In this document: in pieces, positions 35,801 to 48,500 of the stretch
Layout of the letters: every line of letters begins with the position of its first letter
Position numbering within the stretch: position 1 is the first letter of the stretch
DNA from: Cloeon dipterum
Lineage: Eukaryota > Arthropoda > Insecta > Ephemeroptera > Baetidae
Direction: 5' to 3'
Assembly (NCBI RefSeq): GCF_949628265.1
Contig: NC_088790.1
Coordinates: 8,188,545-8,252,544, forward strand
DNA: 64,000 nucleotides
Notes under the pieces: model-generated
Told to the model about the DNA's origin: nothing
The model's database searches: none
Seen by the model: only the letters and a program-made list of their open reading frames with translations
Made by a program: the position numbers and the translations under genes

Positions 35801-38268
35801 CGATAATTGGCGTCGCTACGCAACCGGCGCCGGCCAGTATTGAAACACGCGAGGAAAATATTAATTGGACGTTTCAAAATGCAGAATTTTGCTTCTAAAA
35901 TTCGGCTCGAAAATGAGCGATTCTAGCCTATTTTGAGGAGGAAAAATGTTTGAACTAGAGAGCATTTTGTATGCAGGAAATTTGCTTCGTTTTTAAATGC
36001 TTGTTATAGTAAGCAAAAGCGAGTGTATTGTTTGCACCTGTCAAGAGTGATGCTTGTTGAATACACGCGGAGTTAGCGTTTTCACCAGCATCATTCATTT
36101 TCTCGCTTCCTATATTTTGTTGATCAGACCGCAAAATTAGATGCGTCGGCCATTCCCCGCATATGCACGAAATACGTACTGACGCAGACTGCAGCGACAG
36201 ATGCTACTGATACAAACCAGGAAATCGGTTACATTTTATCTTAAAGTACAGAGAGAAATTATTGCTCGCCGAAAAAAATCATTTTATAAATTTTCCCCTT
36301 GTAAAATATTGATTGTATTTATTGGCAATGCAAAGATCTAATGGTACAACGCTGAATCATTGCATAATTTTGGCAAATAGCAATGCCATAATTTCATACC
36401 AAGAGAAGTATTAATTTAAATGTTGATTTTTTGTTCTTTCTTGCTGTTCACGATCGAGGAACGATTTAATTGCATAAATATATTTTAGCACTATTCTATA
36501 GGAACTACTTGAATTATTTTCCTATTCTATCCACACTCAGCAACCCTATCTAATTAACTGGCAATTTTGTAAACGATCGTTGTTGTTTCAAAGTATAGTA
36601 GAACGTAGACATGATTATCAGAGAAGGGAGGTGCATGAAAGGGATAATTATAGTAATTAATATAAAACTCGATTAAAAGAAAATATATACATACAAATGC
36701 ATTCTAGTGAAATTTATCACGCTGATTTTTTCGATTGTTTAAAGGCTATGCTTTCTTTGAATATATTTGATCCTACGCCCTCAAGCCCGCGCCGCAAAAT
36801 GGGTGCCGTGTTTGGAAATCAATCTGATCATTTTGGACCGCGGTCAGTTCCAGATGTAACGTGTTAGCTGTTAAACTTCCGTCATTCGGTGAATGGCACC
36901 CTGAAGCCAGACACGCTTCAATTCCGCGCACGAACGGAATAGTCCGAGGGAATGGATGTGTCCTCGATTACTTAGCAATTCAGTTTAAATCTAAAGTTTT
37001 ATTTTTCAAATGAGTTTGAAATTAAGATTAATTTTGGACGAAACAAGGTTGGTTCAGACTTGGTTTACTTGTTGTAGACTTCTTATTAAATTAAGAGCGT
37101 GCAATTTTCTTTGCAAACGATTTTTCATGATACCAATGATAACAAAAGCTCAGCGGGGTGTCTTACAAACAACAGAGACAGCAGGAAGCCCAGTCGATCT
37201 AAAACCCCTTGCGTCACTTTCAAACAAACTTTCCCTCCGCATATGTTTGCTATTTTCGTGCGATTGCTCTTTTTCTAGCCAATTTCCTGCTGGTGGAGCT
37301 TACAATACCGAGAAAAACAATTTGTATCGGGAAATATTGATTGTGATGTTTTTCCTAGCATAACATTTCAAATTAATTTCGTGGGGCAGGTTCAGTGCTT
37401 TCATTTTTCTAATTTAGTCGTAATAGAAATTGTTTGGTGAGAATAAACAAGCAATAATAAAAAATATGTACATATTATGGTGATGTTTATTGCATGTGGT
37501 GGAGAATAAACAGAGCAATAAAGTAACTGCATCGAGCACTTCATGGTGGAACAGGCCAACTGTTCTTGAAGATAACGAAGTTTCTGTTATCGACAATAAA
37601 TTTCCAAGTGCAAGTCAAAAGTTCCCAGCTGCAAGCTAAAAGTTGAGAAAGTAGATAGTCAAGCGTGTGAATCTCTATATTAAGTGTTATGGTATTTCTT
37701 TGACATATTCACAGGAATGACAATTGAAATAAGGAACTAATTTTGGTTCTTATGCGTTCAAAAGTTTGCTGCGGAATAACCAAACTCGCGGATCCACATC
37801 TGCAACTCTATTAGGCATGTTCTGATAATTGCTTGTTTTGCGATGTTTGCTCAGCGTAAGGAAATCACCAGAGGCGCTTGCAACAGAGTTCCAACAACGC
37901 TATCTTGATCTTGAACTGAATTTTTAGAAAGGAAGTAGTCGTGATTTATAATTTCAATGAATTCTTCAAAAAAAACAAAAAAAACACTTGCAACTTATCT
38001 TAATGTTTGCTCATGTAGAAGCTTGTTTACTCGTTGTGCACTGCGAGTAGTCGCAAAGGTTTAATCCATCAAGCGACAAGGTGTTTCTCCGAAAGGGTTG
38101 CTGGCACTCTCAACGGCTTATATTGTAAGACTAACACTGCAGCACTACTAGTTGAGTGCCTTTGCGAGGAACAAAACTTGGCTCTCGAGTCCGCGTACAA
38201 GGAGAATAAAAGGCAATCAGATGAAACAGTAAACTAACGCATTCGGAGAAAAGATAGAATTAAAAAAT
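29837..38268. other. 8.4-kb gene-poor stretch, no exon recognised
   Basis: All open frames here are short or compositionally random; the longest (34459-34926, 155 codons) resembles nothing and has no coding bias. One perfect 13-bp inverted repeat with a 2-nt spacer occurs at 30292-30319. A TATA-like ATATAAATT at about 33823-33831 precedes no recognisable exon. It could be intergenic, or intronic for the weak - strand exons on either side. Confidence 0.5.
30292..30319. repeat. 13-bp inverted repeat, near-continuous palindrome
   Basis: AGTTTTTGTTGCA at 30292-30304 is followed, after TT, by its exact reverse complement at 30307-30319. It is isolated in noncoding DNA with no T-run or gene end beside it, so no terminator role is suggested. 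Confidence 0.85.
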
Positions 38269-38416
38269 AATTCGTCCTGATCCCGGCAAAATTGCGCAAC
38301 TTTCAACAACCAAACGCGAATTTCCTTGTTGCAATAAAAGGTCAACAATCAATTCGACAATGAAAATTTGGGTGTTCGTTGAACGTTGCGCAATTTTGCC
38401 GGGACTAGGACGAATT
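38269..38416. mobile_element. 148-bp MITE-like element with 32-bp terminal inverted repeats
   Basis: Arms 38269-38300 and 38385-38416 match in 30 of 32 positions; both begin AATTCGTCCT at the outer end and end in GCGCAAC at the inner end. Weaker complementarity continues inward, so the whole element can fold on itself. No open frame lies inside and no clear target-site duplication is seen. The structure fits a non-autonomous DNA transposon remnant; the superfamily is unknown. Confidence 0.7.
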
Positions 38417-38640
38417 GCTTAATGAGCAAGTTTGCCAGGCGAAATCGAGCTGAGGAAACGCGCAGCAGAGTGAAGAGACGACCCTTAAATTGCCTCCTCA
38501 TGGAATGACGGGTTTGAAAAATAAAACTTTCGTTGAAAACTCCCCTTCAATCTCAGCTGTCCGTCAAATCGAGGCGGACCAATATTTACCGATCAATTTC
38601 GATGGTGCCGTTCGGCCTGAGGGCGAAACTAAGTTGGAGA

Positions 38641-38781
38641 TTATAGAGCAGCTGCTGCGGATGCAGCAAAAATCATAATCGCTCCGACAAAGGAGACGAC
38701 CCACGTAGCGACCACGACCACAATCTTCTTTTTATGCTGGTCCGAGTCAAAATGAACATTGGCATCAGTTGGATCAATGCC
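38641..38781 (-). CDS. Candidate last exon with a C-terminal transmembrane segment
   Basis: On the - strand an acceptor-like GAGATCAG is followed by an in-phase frame of 46 codons starting GIDPTDANVHFDSDQHKKK. It then has a strongly hydrophobic segment (IVVVVATWVVSFVGAIMIF) and a stop at 38643-38641. Three lysines before the membrane segment look like a stop-transfer or tail-anchor flank, and codon choice is GC-biased at third positions. Upstream exons on the - strand were not identified; the coding-like island at 39.8 kb is one possible source but no clean phase join was found. A + strand frame (38490-38678) overlaps and is an alternative. Confidence 0.35.
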   Translation of the reverse strand, partial: GIDPTDANVHFDSDQHKKKIVVVVATWVVSFVGAIMIFAASAAAAL

Positions 38782-39783
38782 CTGATCTCATCTCATCACG
38801 CAACAGAAAGAAATTCAATCAGCTAGAAAAACTGAGTCAGTCCTTTTCGTGCTCTTCCACAAAAAAAAATTGCTGAAAATATTTAACTTTTTACTCAATT
38901 TACAGTCAATGAAGCTTAATGAATTCTACACAAATATAGAAATGTATATTTAATTATGATGACTGAAATTTATTTCCTTTTTTTAGTACAAATGTTTTGT
39001 GGTTTTTGATGCAACTCATCTAATTTTTGTCCATTTTACGTATGGATTCTGTTGTTAAATGTATTTGACGTTGACTGACCACGCAAAATATTAAACTTAA
39101 CTTAATTGCATTTCATTGCATGAAAATTGAATCCCGTCATATATTCAGATTAGCTTATCAAAAAACCACTACTATGTTAATTTTAATTTTATTCATTATC
39201 ACAAAGAGTGTCAAAGAACAGACGCAGGGAATTTTGTATATAAAATGACAAGAATATTTTCATTTTCCAAATCAAGGCTCGTCAAAGATTTTATGGAAAG
39301 CTTTTTACCCCATCGTTTGAGAACATCTCTCCCGTGTACTTAATCTCCACCGCTGCAAACTTCGAGATGACGGTGAAGAGGTCGTATATTTTTCCAACAG
39401 AACTTTGTTCAAAGCAGATTGGAAACATTTTTTTCGCGTATAAGGTACTTTTTAATAATACTGAATAAATCATGCGAAAATGAAGAGTTTCGTGCGAGAA
39501 AACTCATCCCTGGTAGAAACGAAGTAACCCATTTATTAAATTAATTAAATTTCTGGTAATGGACGTTTTCAATATATAGTAGTGCCACTCACTTTAATCC
39601 GATTGCCTCTACTTTTTTGGAAGGAGCAAAGTGTAATCAGTAACTATTACTCGCTGATTCCAACTTTCGACGCGTTTGAAATGGACATCCGAGGAAATTT
39701 CTCTGCTGCCCTCACCATTGGTAAATCTACGGAAAGAGGTGAAAGAACGCGAAATAAAATCGTGAGCCGTACGTGGTAGGCAT

Positions 39784-39995
39784 GAACGAGGCGATCGGCA
39801 CCGTGGATTTTCGCGCAAGCCCCTGCAGCTCGGGGTGCGCTGCGCACCCAAAGGGTGGAAGGAGATGCCTCTCCAGATTTTCCGAGCGGCCGACAGTCAC
39901 TGCATCCCCGTCATCGGCGGAACTTGTTGCACCTTTCAGTGCTTGGCAAAATTGTTGCGCCATCATGGCGTTCTTCCAGGACACAACCTCAATCG
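39784..39995 (+). other. GC-rich coding-like island, possible unassigned exon
   Basis: This 210-bp patch is much richer in GC than its surroundings and is open in more than one frame. One + frame reads through PKGWKEMPLQIFRAAD and VIGGTCCTFQCLAKLLRHHG to a good donor (TCG|GTAAAT) at 39995/39996. A - strand frame over the same bases is also open (WKNAMMAQQFCQALKG). I recognise neither as a family, and the 5' boundary is unclear. It may be an exon on either strand or a conserved noncoding element. Confidence 0.3.
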
Positions 39996-42900
39996 GTAAA
40001 TACCATCATTGTTTAAATCTTGAACTCTATTTAATGTAAATCTGGTTTCAATTATGGAAATCATTAGTGGGAACCGTCATTTGAACCTAAATGAAAGCAT
40101 TTAAAAAAGGAAAGAAACCTCATTTATCATCCAATAAAAGATCGATCTAATTTAATTTTCGGAAAAATTCCAAAACTTGTGTTAGTTGGAAAAATGAATA
40201 ATTTTATCTGAGGCAAATAATATGTCAGTTATCTTTCAGAAGAATTATCCATTTAAATTTCAATTCCAATTACGGAATTTGATTTAGATTCAAAGTGATT
40301 TTATTGCGGATCAGCAGAGCATCTATACTCCACACCTCCCCACATTCAGAGATAAAACAGATAAAAATACAAAACATTTGATTTATTTCAGACATTTGAC
40401 TGACACAACTTCATGGAAAATCCCCTCCATCGATAAATTTTAATTATCAATCAAAGTTTCCACTCGATAACACTAGACAACAATGTTAATTAGCGTAATT
40501 TAATTAGTCAGAATTCGAATCCCAATATGGGTGTTCAGTGAAATACGAGTGCAGACAATAATGATCAATGGTCTCGCAGTATATGGTGTAGCCATGGTAA
40601 TAACAATTGAACAGGAATTATGAAACTGCTTGTCAAAAACTTCGCATTTCAAGGTTTTCGCACTCCCCGTTAAATTGTATTGTGTCTCTGGTGCCATTTG
40701 TAACGAACGGAGTGTTCATTGTAAAATTAACGACCAACCCTGCCACCCCAAATTTTATTCCACTGAGTAGCTTTTATTTCGTGAAGAACAAAAGGTTCCT
40801 TTCAGGTCGCTCCATCTTTGGCAAAGTTACTCAGTGAAAAGGAAATCCTACTCACAACCAGAGGGTTCGGTTGAGTTTCTTCTTTTAACGCTCGAATTGA
40901 GACGTGCGCGTTCACCTACAACTTTTTTCATTCAATTAACGGCTTTATGCGAGTTCTTCAAGAGCCATAGATTCGAAGAAATACTCAAATTTCCTTGAAT
41001 TTTCTTCATCACACAATCGGGTTCCATTTGCCTCCATCCGGTGAATTCGTAATTAGGGGATTCACTTAACTCTACTTCCCTGACTGCTTCATTACCGTCT
41101 GCGATGCTTTAAAATTTTAATGACTTAATTACTAAAGACTTTTTCTGCGGAAACGCTCTCTTTTTAATATATGCAGCCTTACTTAGAGCGTGCTATTTAA
41201 GTAGCTAATTACTTGAAGGTTGGGAAAGAGCGAGAAGCGAGAAGATTTACTTGACTTTTCAGAACGAAAAATAAAGCGATAATTTGCTCTCAGACTTATC
41301 AAATTATCAACTTTATCAGGGCCAGCTTTACGAACTGCCAAATAAAAGAATTTTAAGTCGTTTTTATGGAATTTATGTTTTAGAAATATTAAATAAATTT
41401 TCATCAAAGGCCGCCAAACCACGGAAGTTAAACATATAACAATTAAAAAAAATAAAGCGATCCATTTTTCTGTTGAAATAAATATCGCGTCTCGTAACTC
41501 TATTCCCAGTTAATCGGAAATAAAGTAAATGACGCGGTCTTGTAATATAGTTTTTCAAAGGTTCTCGATATCTGAGGCTGGATTAACTGGACAACAAAGC
41601 TGGGTGCGCACTGCAAATTAAATTTGTGAGTTCAAAGAGCAAATGCAGAAAGTGACAATGCAACGATGCACACGAGGCTCAAAGGCAAAGGAAACAGGCA
41701 TTTCAGCGGGGGCGTGAGCTACGTATTCAATGTGACACATGAACGGGTAAGAGCTAAAATGTGCCAGCAAGTGGCCGGCAAGCACCATTGACATGATGAT
41801 AATGCGCCGAAAGGCCGGCGCTGCTAATTGCTAAGCGACGACCTAAAAAGTGGAATCAAAAGCGAAAATTTATCGCGCTCTTCATATTTATTCAAAGACA
41901 GGAAAAACGCTACTTATGTTCTTATCCGGGGTCAGACTGAAAAGCAGTGATATCTACTGAGGATACGGAAAGCGTTTAATATGCAGGCAGAAAGTGAATA
42001 TTGATTATTAATAAATACCAGGAAAGTGAATAAAGATTGCCTAGTTAACGTTCCGAGAGAATAAAATTAGAAAAAGCGCGTGAAAAGTAAGTTCTAGAAA
42101 TTATAAGCAGAGAGCTGTGCAAACAAACATTCGGAGTAACCGCGTGTTTTTTGCCCCCGAGGGAAATCTAATTAAACCAAAGGTCTTTTTTGGACCTCAA
42201 TTTGGTATCTCAGCGGAATTTCAAGCTCGCCAATAGCCAAAATGCCTTTCAGGGAAATTACATTTGCATACATAGACGAACAGTTTTTCCTTGTCCAGCT
42301 CACTCGCATTTTTGCATCAAAGCCCTTCTTGCGGAAACCAAAGGAGGACTTAATAAAAAGCAGAAAGGAAAACAAACGGGTCAAAGTGTGGTACGCAAAT
42401 ATTTTCGTGCCTCACAGGCAAATTTTAGCTTTATCATGAATATTCTTTTATCTGGAAAGAATTTCCCATGTTGGTTGTTGATTGTTTGTCCAGAGATTTG
42501 GGCAGGATATTGTTCTCTTTTGGCCCGATCCGATCTGCTGACAATACCAATACGCTGACCGTGTTTAATCTGAATAACAAATGTTTACAAAAGCACGGCA
42601 AGATGTATGCTCTAGCGAAATTCCCATTATTTGTTGGGTATGTGCATGTGCAGATTTATCAGTTGAACCTGAACAAAGCCGGTGGTCACGCGTTATCGAA
42701 AAAGCGAGCTTTGCTGCGGTATCTCTCCGCCCATGCATTTCATGGAACTCTCCAGATTGGAATTTCAACAAAAGCTCTCAAATGGTTTAACGATCGTGTG
42801 ATGCTTTTTGGATTTATTGGGCGATTCGTTACGCTATCGAAAATACACCGCTTCATTGTAATTGTTCACTTTTTGAAACTTTTTTCTTTGAAACTTTTTA

Positions 42901-43128
42901 TTTTGGGACAGCTTTCCGAAAAGAGAAAGGAGAGCCACCGTTAAATAAATTGCTATGGGACAGCACGCGCCGCAAGGGATGAGCCCGTCCCTGTGATGGA
43001 CTGCCGTTGCCCTCTCACCGGGACCTTTGGTTGAAATGCAAGACATTTGTACTGTGAAGCAATTCGCACATGCTGGAAAGGTGCAAACTATAAGGCAGAG
43101 AGTCCGAGTGCTTGCGCACGCCTCTCGA

Positions 43129-43137
43129 ATATAAATG
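43129..43137 (+). promoter_or_regulatory. TATA-like box, candidate receptor promoter
   Basis: ATATAAATGG lies 2.4 kb upstream of the first recognised receptor exon on the same strand, and GAAG|GTGAAGG about 20 nt downstream could be a donor. Only motif spacing supports it; several similar AT-rich boxes occur in the region. Confidence 0.2.
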
Positions 43138-43501
43138 GACCGACGATGTGAAGGTGAAGGCATCCAACCTGCACTAGACCCAAACACATTTCTCAGATTC
43201 ACATTGCATGCTCTTTTTTGTGGCTTGGTTATATGAGATTTTTATAGATTTAATTTTCATTTAAAATGTATTCTCTTTTTTTCCCGTATATCCCATTTAA
43301 TTAATTTTCCGACTTTTATGAACATCGTAAACTTGGCGAAATGTGCGTGCAATGCTGGGCTGATGCTTAGCTATGTGTGCAGGGTATCAAAATCTACCTT
43401 TTCATAAAGTGTAAATCGATAAGTTCTGTCGCTGTTGTGCACCGCAAGTGAAGAAAGGTTTCTCGCGTAAAAGCCTGTTTGATTCCTTGAGTGAGGCGAC
43501 A

Positions 43502-43578
43502 AAAACGGCTTGGAGTGCCACACAGGAGAGGGTTTGAGGTAGTTTGTTTACTCTACCCTGCTTTCTCCAAGCCGTTTT
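43502..43578. repeat. 14-bp perfect inverted repeat with 49-nt spacer
   Basis: AAAACGGCTTGGAG (43502-43515) is the exact reverse complement of 43565-43578. The spacer can form a shorter internal stem (GGTAG/CTACC), so the whole folds into a roughly 77-nt hairpin. Size and shape are compatible with a small-RNA precursor or a decayed MITE; nothing more can be said. Confidence 0.7.
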
Positions 43579-45529
43579 CTTTTTCCCTATTTGCAATTCA
43601 TGAGAAACCCGCTGCAGGTGACAATATGATAAACAAGTCTATTTGCACGCAGATAGTACATCTCAGTGAAGCGTACAGTTGTTCGATTTGTCGCCTTATC
43701 TAAACATTCTGACAAGTTTGATAAACGCTGGATAGAGCAAATAATTGCAGCGTGCATTATATATAGTTCTCGAATTTCCTCGCATAAGTGGAGGGCATTC
43801 ATCCCTCCACTATGCACAGTGCTGCAACGATATTTTTAAAAGCCAAAAGCTTATTACTCACACCCAGCATGCATGAAAATTTAATTAATATAAAGGATCG
43901 AAAGCATACCCATTCTCGATGTTTAAGGGTTTTAATTTATCATATTCAATGTCCTTTGAATGAAACTGATATATTTTATAAACTGAAATATAAGATAGAA
44001 GTTTAAAACATATATTTAGTGAGGCCTGTATTTCTCGAAAGCAATAAAGCAATAAATTTTGTAAATTATTTTTTCTCAACTTCTTATCCGATATTTAAAC
44101 GATTTCTCTTCTTTGATGTACTAAGATATATTGTGCCCTTGGAGGTACTTCAAAAGAGCTCACCGAGTATTGTATTTGCCTTCAATTCCTGGAAAACGGC
44201 TTTTAGCGTTGATTCACAAGCTCTTGCAATTTTCCATTTGATCACGCGATGGTGGCGTTCCATGAGTGAAGTTGGGTACATGTAGATAAGTCGACTTGAA
44301 TTAGATTTCTCTTATAGCATGCAGCAGTATGCAACTCCAAGAACATTTCAAACTTCGCTGTTCACTGGATTGCACTTATTTGCTAAATAAGACGCGCATT
44401 GACTGACGATTTCAAAGAAATTTTAAACATTACATTCAATTTATCGCCTATGGGCTGAATATTCCCTTTTCCAGCACGAAAACGAGTTCCCAAAAGTAAT
44501 TTTCTGCTCTCACATTTGTTAAAGGAGATAACGATTACTTTGGGGATTACCTTTCACTTGAAACAGGAATAAATTATTTTCGGCTGTTTGAAGAGTAAAA
44601 AGCGGAACCACCGTGTTTTCGTGCATGTTTTCAGACATTTCCACAGACGCCGACAAATAAATTTCAAAGCCACTATAGCGCCAGTAGGGATTAAACTTGG
44701 CAGTTGGCACAACGAAGCAAAATGCTTTCGCTTATCTTGACGCGCCCTGTTTAGTTTTTTACGAAGCTCATAATCTGCTTGGAAATTTAGACGGTTTTGC
44801 AAGATGAAAACCAGGCTGCGAGCAAACGAAGGGACTCGGGCCAAAACCCAACCGCAAACTGTCATTACTTTAAAGGGACAGAAAATAGCCGCTACCTTAA
44901 TCACAGAAAATCCGGGCTGACCAGTGGACTTTGCCGTTTTTTGTCGTTTTTTTCCCGTTATTGAAGCCCCTTTGCCGTTCTCTCGGCAGTCAGTCTTATT
45001 GTCTGCAAGATCAGAGCAGCTGAAAGGGCAGGAGCCATTGTGACGGACGCCTTTGCAACTTATTGGCCACATTAGAGTGACACGTGCCAGGATGGATGGC
45101 TGGTGTGGCGGAGTCCGATAGAACGCACACTTTTGACAAAGGCAGCGCCTCGGCCTGCCGAGTGTCAAACACAGATGCTGAACCCTTTCGCCTGCCTGCC
45201 GGGCTCCTCCATTCAGGCCAAACTTGCGATGCCGCAAAAGCGGTGCTTTATGCTCAGATATTATCTTTTATGCGCCTCTTGGAAATACAAGACTTTGTGA
45301 TCTTTTCAGCATTACGCACCCAGGTCTTTAGGGAAAACGAAAGTCACGTAATGAGGCAGCTTGAAAATTTGACAAATTATGTCAGCGCATGTTTTGAAAA
45401 TGTGAAAAGTTTGTTAAGAGCGGTGTAAATGAATAAAAATTCCATCATATCCGTGCAAGTTCAGAAGATTTCTGCTATTTTCTTTTCTATTTCTTCGAGT
45501 GAATAAAAACCACAATTTTCTTGTTGCAG

Positions 45530-48500
45530 ATTTAACGACCACGTCGTTTTTCTTTGCGGTAGAAAACTCGTCGGTGCTCTCGGAAAACCAGACGATGAGC
45601 TTTGTGGAGAACGTAACGGAGCTGCCGCTGGATATGCGATTCAATGCCGGCCATAAGCTATCCATCACCATGTACAGCATCCTCTTTGTCATCTCAGCCA
45701 CTGGAAACCTCACAGTCTTTTTCCTCTTGCTGCAACGCAGACGCGGTGCACGCTCCAGGATCAACACAATGCTCCTCCATCTGGCCATTGCAGATTTACT
45801 GGTAGAGCTTCACTCTATCCAATTATTCATTGAAATTATAATTTGATGCTGCGAAAAATGCGTAGCACGTTCCTGACAGGTTTCATGAGTTCCCTTTTTC
45901 TCGATTTTAATATTACAAACTTTCCGCTGAGTGGGGAAAATTTTAATAATACCTCGGAGAAAATAAACTTGAAGAATTTTGCTTCCAGAATCTTGACAAG
46001 TGCTTTTAAAATTAACGTTTCTGCGAAATTGACAAAGCAGAGAGACGTAGCTCTCACCAAGTTTCTGGAATGGCACGGTGGATTTAACAGGGAATCTCTC
46101 GGCATCTTATTAGTTTTCGAGAGGATCGAACTTAAGCGGCTTTTACGCTTCACTTCATGGAAACGCCCACTCTTTAAATTTTCCATCGGAACAAAGGAAA
46201 AAAAATTAGTACATTTTCTGTTTTCTGTCATGTTTTTAGTTGCCGTGAATGGCTCTTGAATAATTCTTTTGAGTGTGACATATTGAACAAACTGACGTTT
46301 CCTCGTTTGCGATTCCTGCTCGGGAATTTTCACAGTATATAAAAAAGACCATATTATCTTGTAGTTATAACCCTTGAGGATAAACAAACACGAATGTAAA
46401 TTACCCTTCCGCCGTGTTATTTTAACAGGTGACATTTTTACTGATGCCCTTGGAGATCGCTTGGGCTTTCACCGTGTCATGGAAAGGCGGCGACGCGCTG
46501 TGCCGGATAACAGCGTTCTTCCGCACATTTGGCCTCTTCCTCTCCAGTTTCGTGCTCATCTGTATCAGCCTTGACAGGTATGTGCTTTATTTTCGCCCTA
46601 TTTTTCGCAATTGCGCCACGGGCAACTGCAGTGATTGATGCTCTCGTCGCGTCTGCCGCAAGCTAGCGCTTCGCCTGACAAAGGCAGGCCTTCTGTTCTG
46701 CTTGCAACTGGAGCCAACTAGCGAGACTTCTTGCGCTGCCAAAGAGACCTTGCCGATACCTCATTTGCTTGCGTAATTCAAGAGCAAGGCAGCAGCGGCT
46801 CCAACAGATCAAATTTACACTGTGTGAGATCAAAGCAAAGAACGCACGTATATATAGTGCGCTTCATCACTCACAGTTTGACTAAACGGATTACTCATTA
46901 GGTCACCCTATCAAAAGAGGTCCATATACTTCAGTTTGTAAAATTTTATAGTTACAAAATTTACACATATTAATACAACAGTAGGATTTGTTGTAAAATT
47001 TTATATTTAATAATTTAGGTTGGGACTAGATGACTGGCTATTTAATATTCTGTGCATCCAATTTTAGAAATTATTGTAATGGTCATCTGCACTCAATGAT
47101 AACTAATCATGTAATTTGTAGACATTTGCGATTTGCAAAAATCTTTTAAAGCGTCTTATTTAAACCACCCAATCCTGACTTAACATGATAAAAAACATAT
47201 AAAAATTCTTAACTCAAATCTTAAATGAACAAGTTAACAATTTTCAACCAAAAAATTGCCTTTTCGCACCACCCATTGAACATTAGGAGCCATAATTGTT
47301 AGTTTTGAGAAAGGAAATCCCATTTATATGTTAAGAAAAGTCTGAATTTTTGTTCCTATAAAATCTATCAATGCAATATTGAGATTTACAATAATTATTA
47401 ACAGACACCTATGAAGTTTATTGTTGTAAACCATTTCCCATAGCAAGAGGTAGTAAAGAGTCTCAAGCTATATGGTATGATTTCGCATACACGCTAAAGC
47501 AAAAGTTAAATGTAACAGGAAAGTAGTTGCTCTTTCTGGGTAAACCAACCCTTCAAAGCCTCACCACTTGAAATTGTATTCCGCCTTTACGCAAATGGAT
47601 TAAAATATACAGTACGATCCAATAGCAAAGATGTAACATTTTCATGTGAAAAGGGTCTCTTGATGGAATGAAATGCGTGACATTTCAAATCTCTTCAGCA
47701 AAGTAAGCAACTTTGAGTGGCAAATGTTGCAGATACTACGCCGTTCTGCGTCCGATGAGTCTGACGGCCGTTGACAAGAGGGGCAAAATCATGCTTACCA
47801 CTGCCTGGATCGCATCTGTGGTCTGCAGTTTGCCGCAGGTAAATTTGCTCACACCCTGGGGGTACCCGGAGGCCATAGCCTTGAGAAACTTATTTGCTTA
47901 GCCTGCATGTTACTTTTATCAGTTCAACTGGGAATTCAACGTGCAATCTTATTAGCTAGGGACAGCATGTGGAATAATTTAACTAAGAACGACAGGCAAA
48001 GTGTGTCCACTGGTTAATTTGTATAGAGCATGAGCATGCAACTGGGAGGTATAATATTAATCAAATTAACTATGTTGTATACATGTAAGCCATTTTATTG
48101 CTACTACTACAATGCTACGCGTAATTCCCTTTAATTAGGCCCACCTGAAAGAACTAAGCCGGATATTTGTGGAGTTAACTTCAGCCAGCTATCAAAATTC
48201 AATTATTTCTCTTTCACCCTATTAACAATTATGTAAAATTTCATTAAAAGACTTCAGAAACCCCTAGAAATTATGAAAAAATAAGTTCAATCTATTTTAA
48301 ATTAAATAAGAATAAAAATGGACACAGAGGGAATTTTAATCGAAAAAACATAAAAAATATGCAAATGTGTTTTTCGATTCGGATTGGAGTATAAAAATTG
48401 ACAGTTGCGTTTCATTTACATAAAAAAGGGCTTGAATGCTGACAAAATATTCTGTCTTATGGAGGGTGAATAACGGGGTTTCACAAGAATCCTTCACTTC

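Larger units (their letters stand above)
39996..45529. other. Gene-poor region upstream of the AKH-receptor exons
   Basis: No conserved exon was found. It should include the promoter and any 5'UTR exons of the receptor gene. A 227-codon - strand frame at 44554-45237 is the longest open frame but has low-complexity basic composition and no recognisable domain. One spaced inverted repeat (43502-43578) and one TATA-like box (about 43130) are listed separately. Confidence 0.45.

Noticed and set aside
43535..43560. let-7-like seed TGAGGTAG inside the 43.5-kb hairpin
   Set aside because: Only the 8-nt seed matches; the rest of the mature sequence and the expected 3' arm are absent, so it is probably coincidence.
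44554..45237. 227-codon - strand open frame, the longest outside recognised genes
   Set aside because: Composition is basic and irregular, no domain or signal is visible, and codon choice matches the surrounding noncoding DNA.
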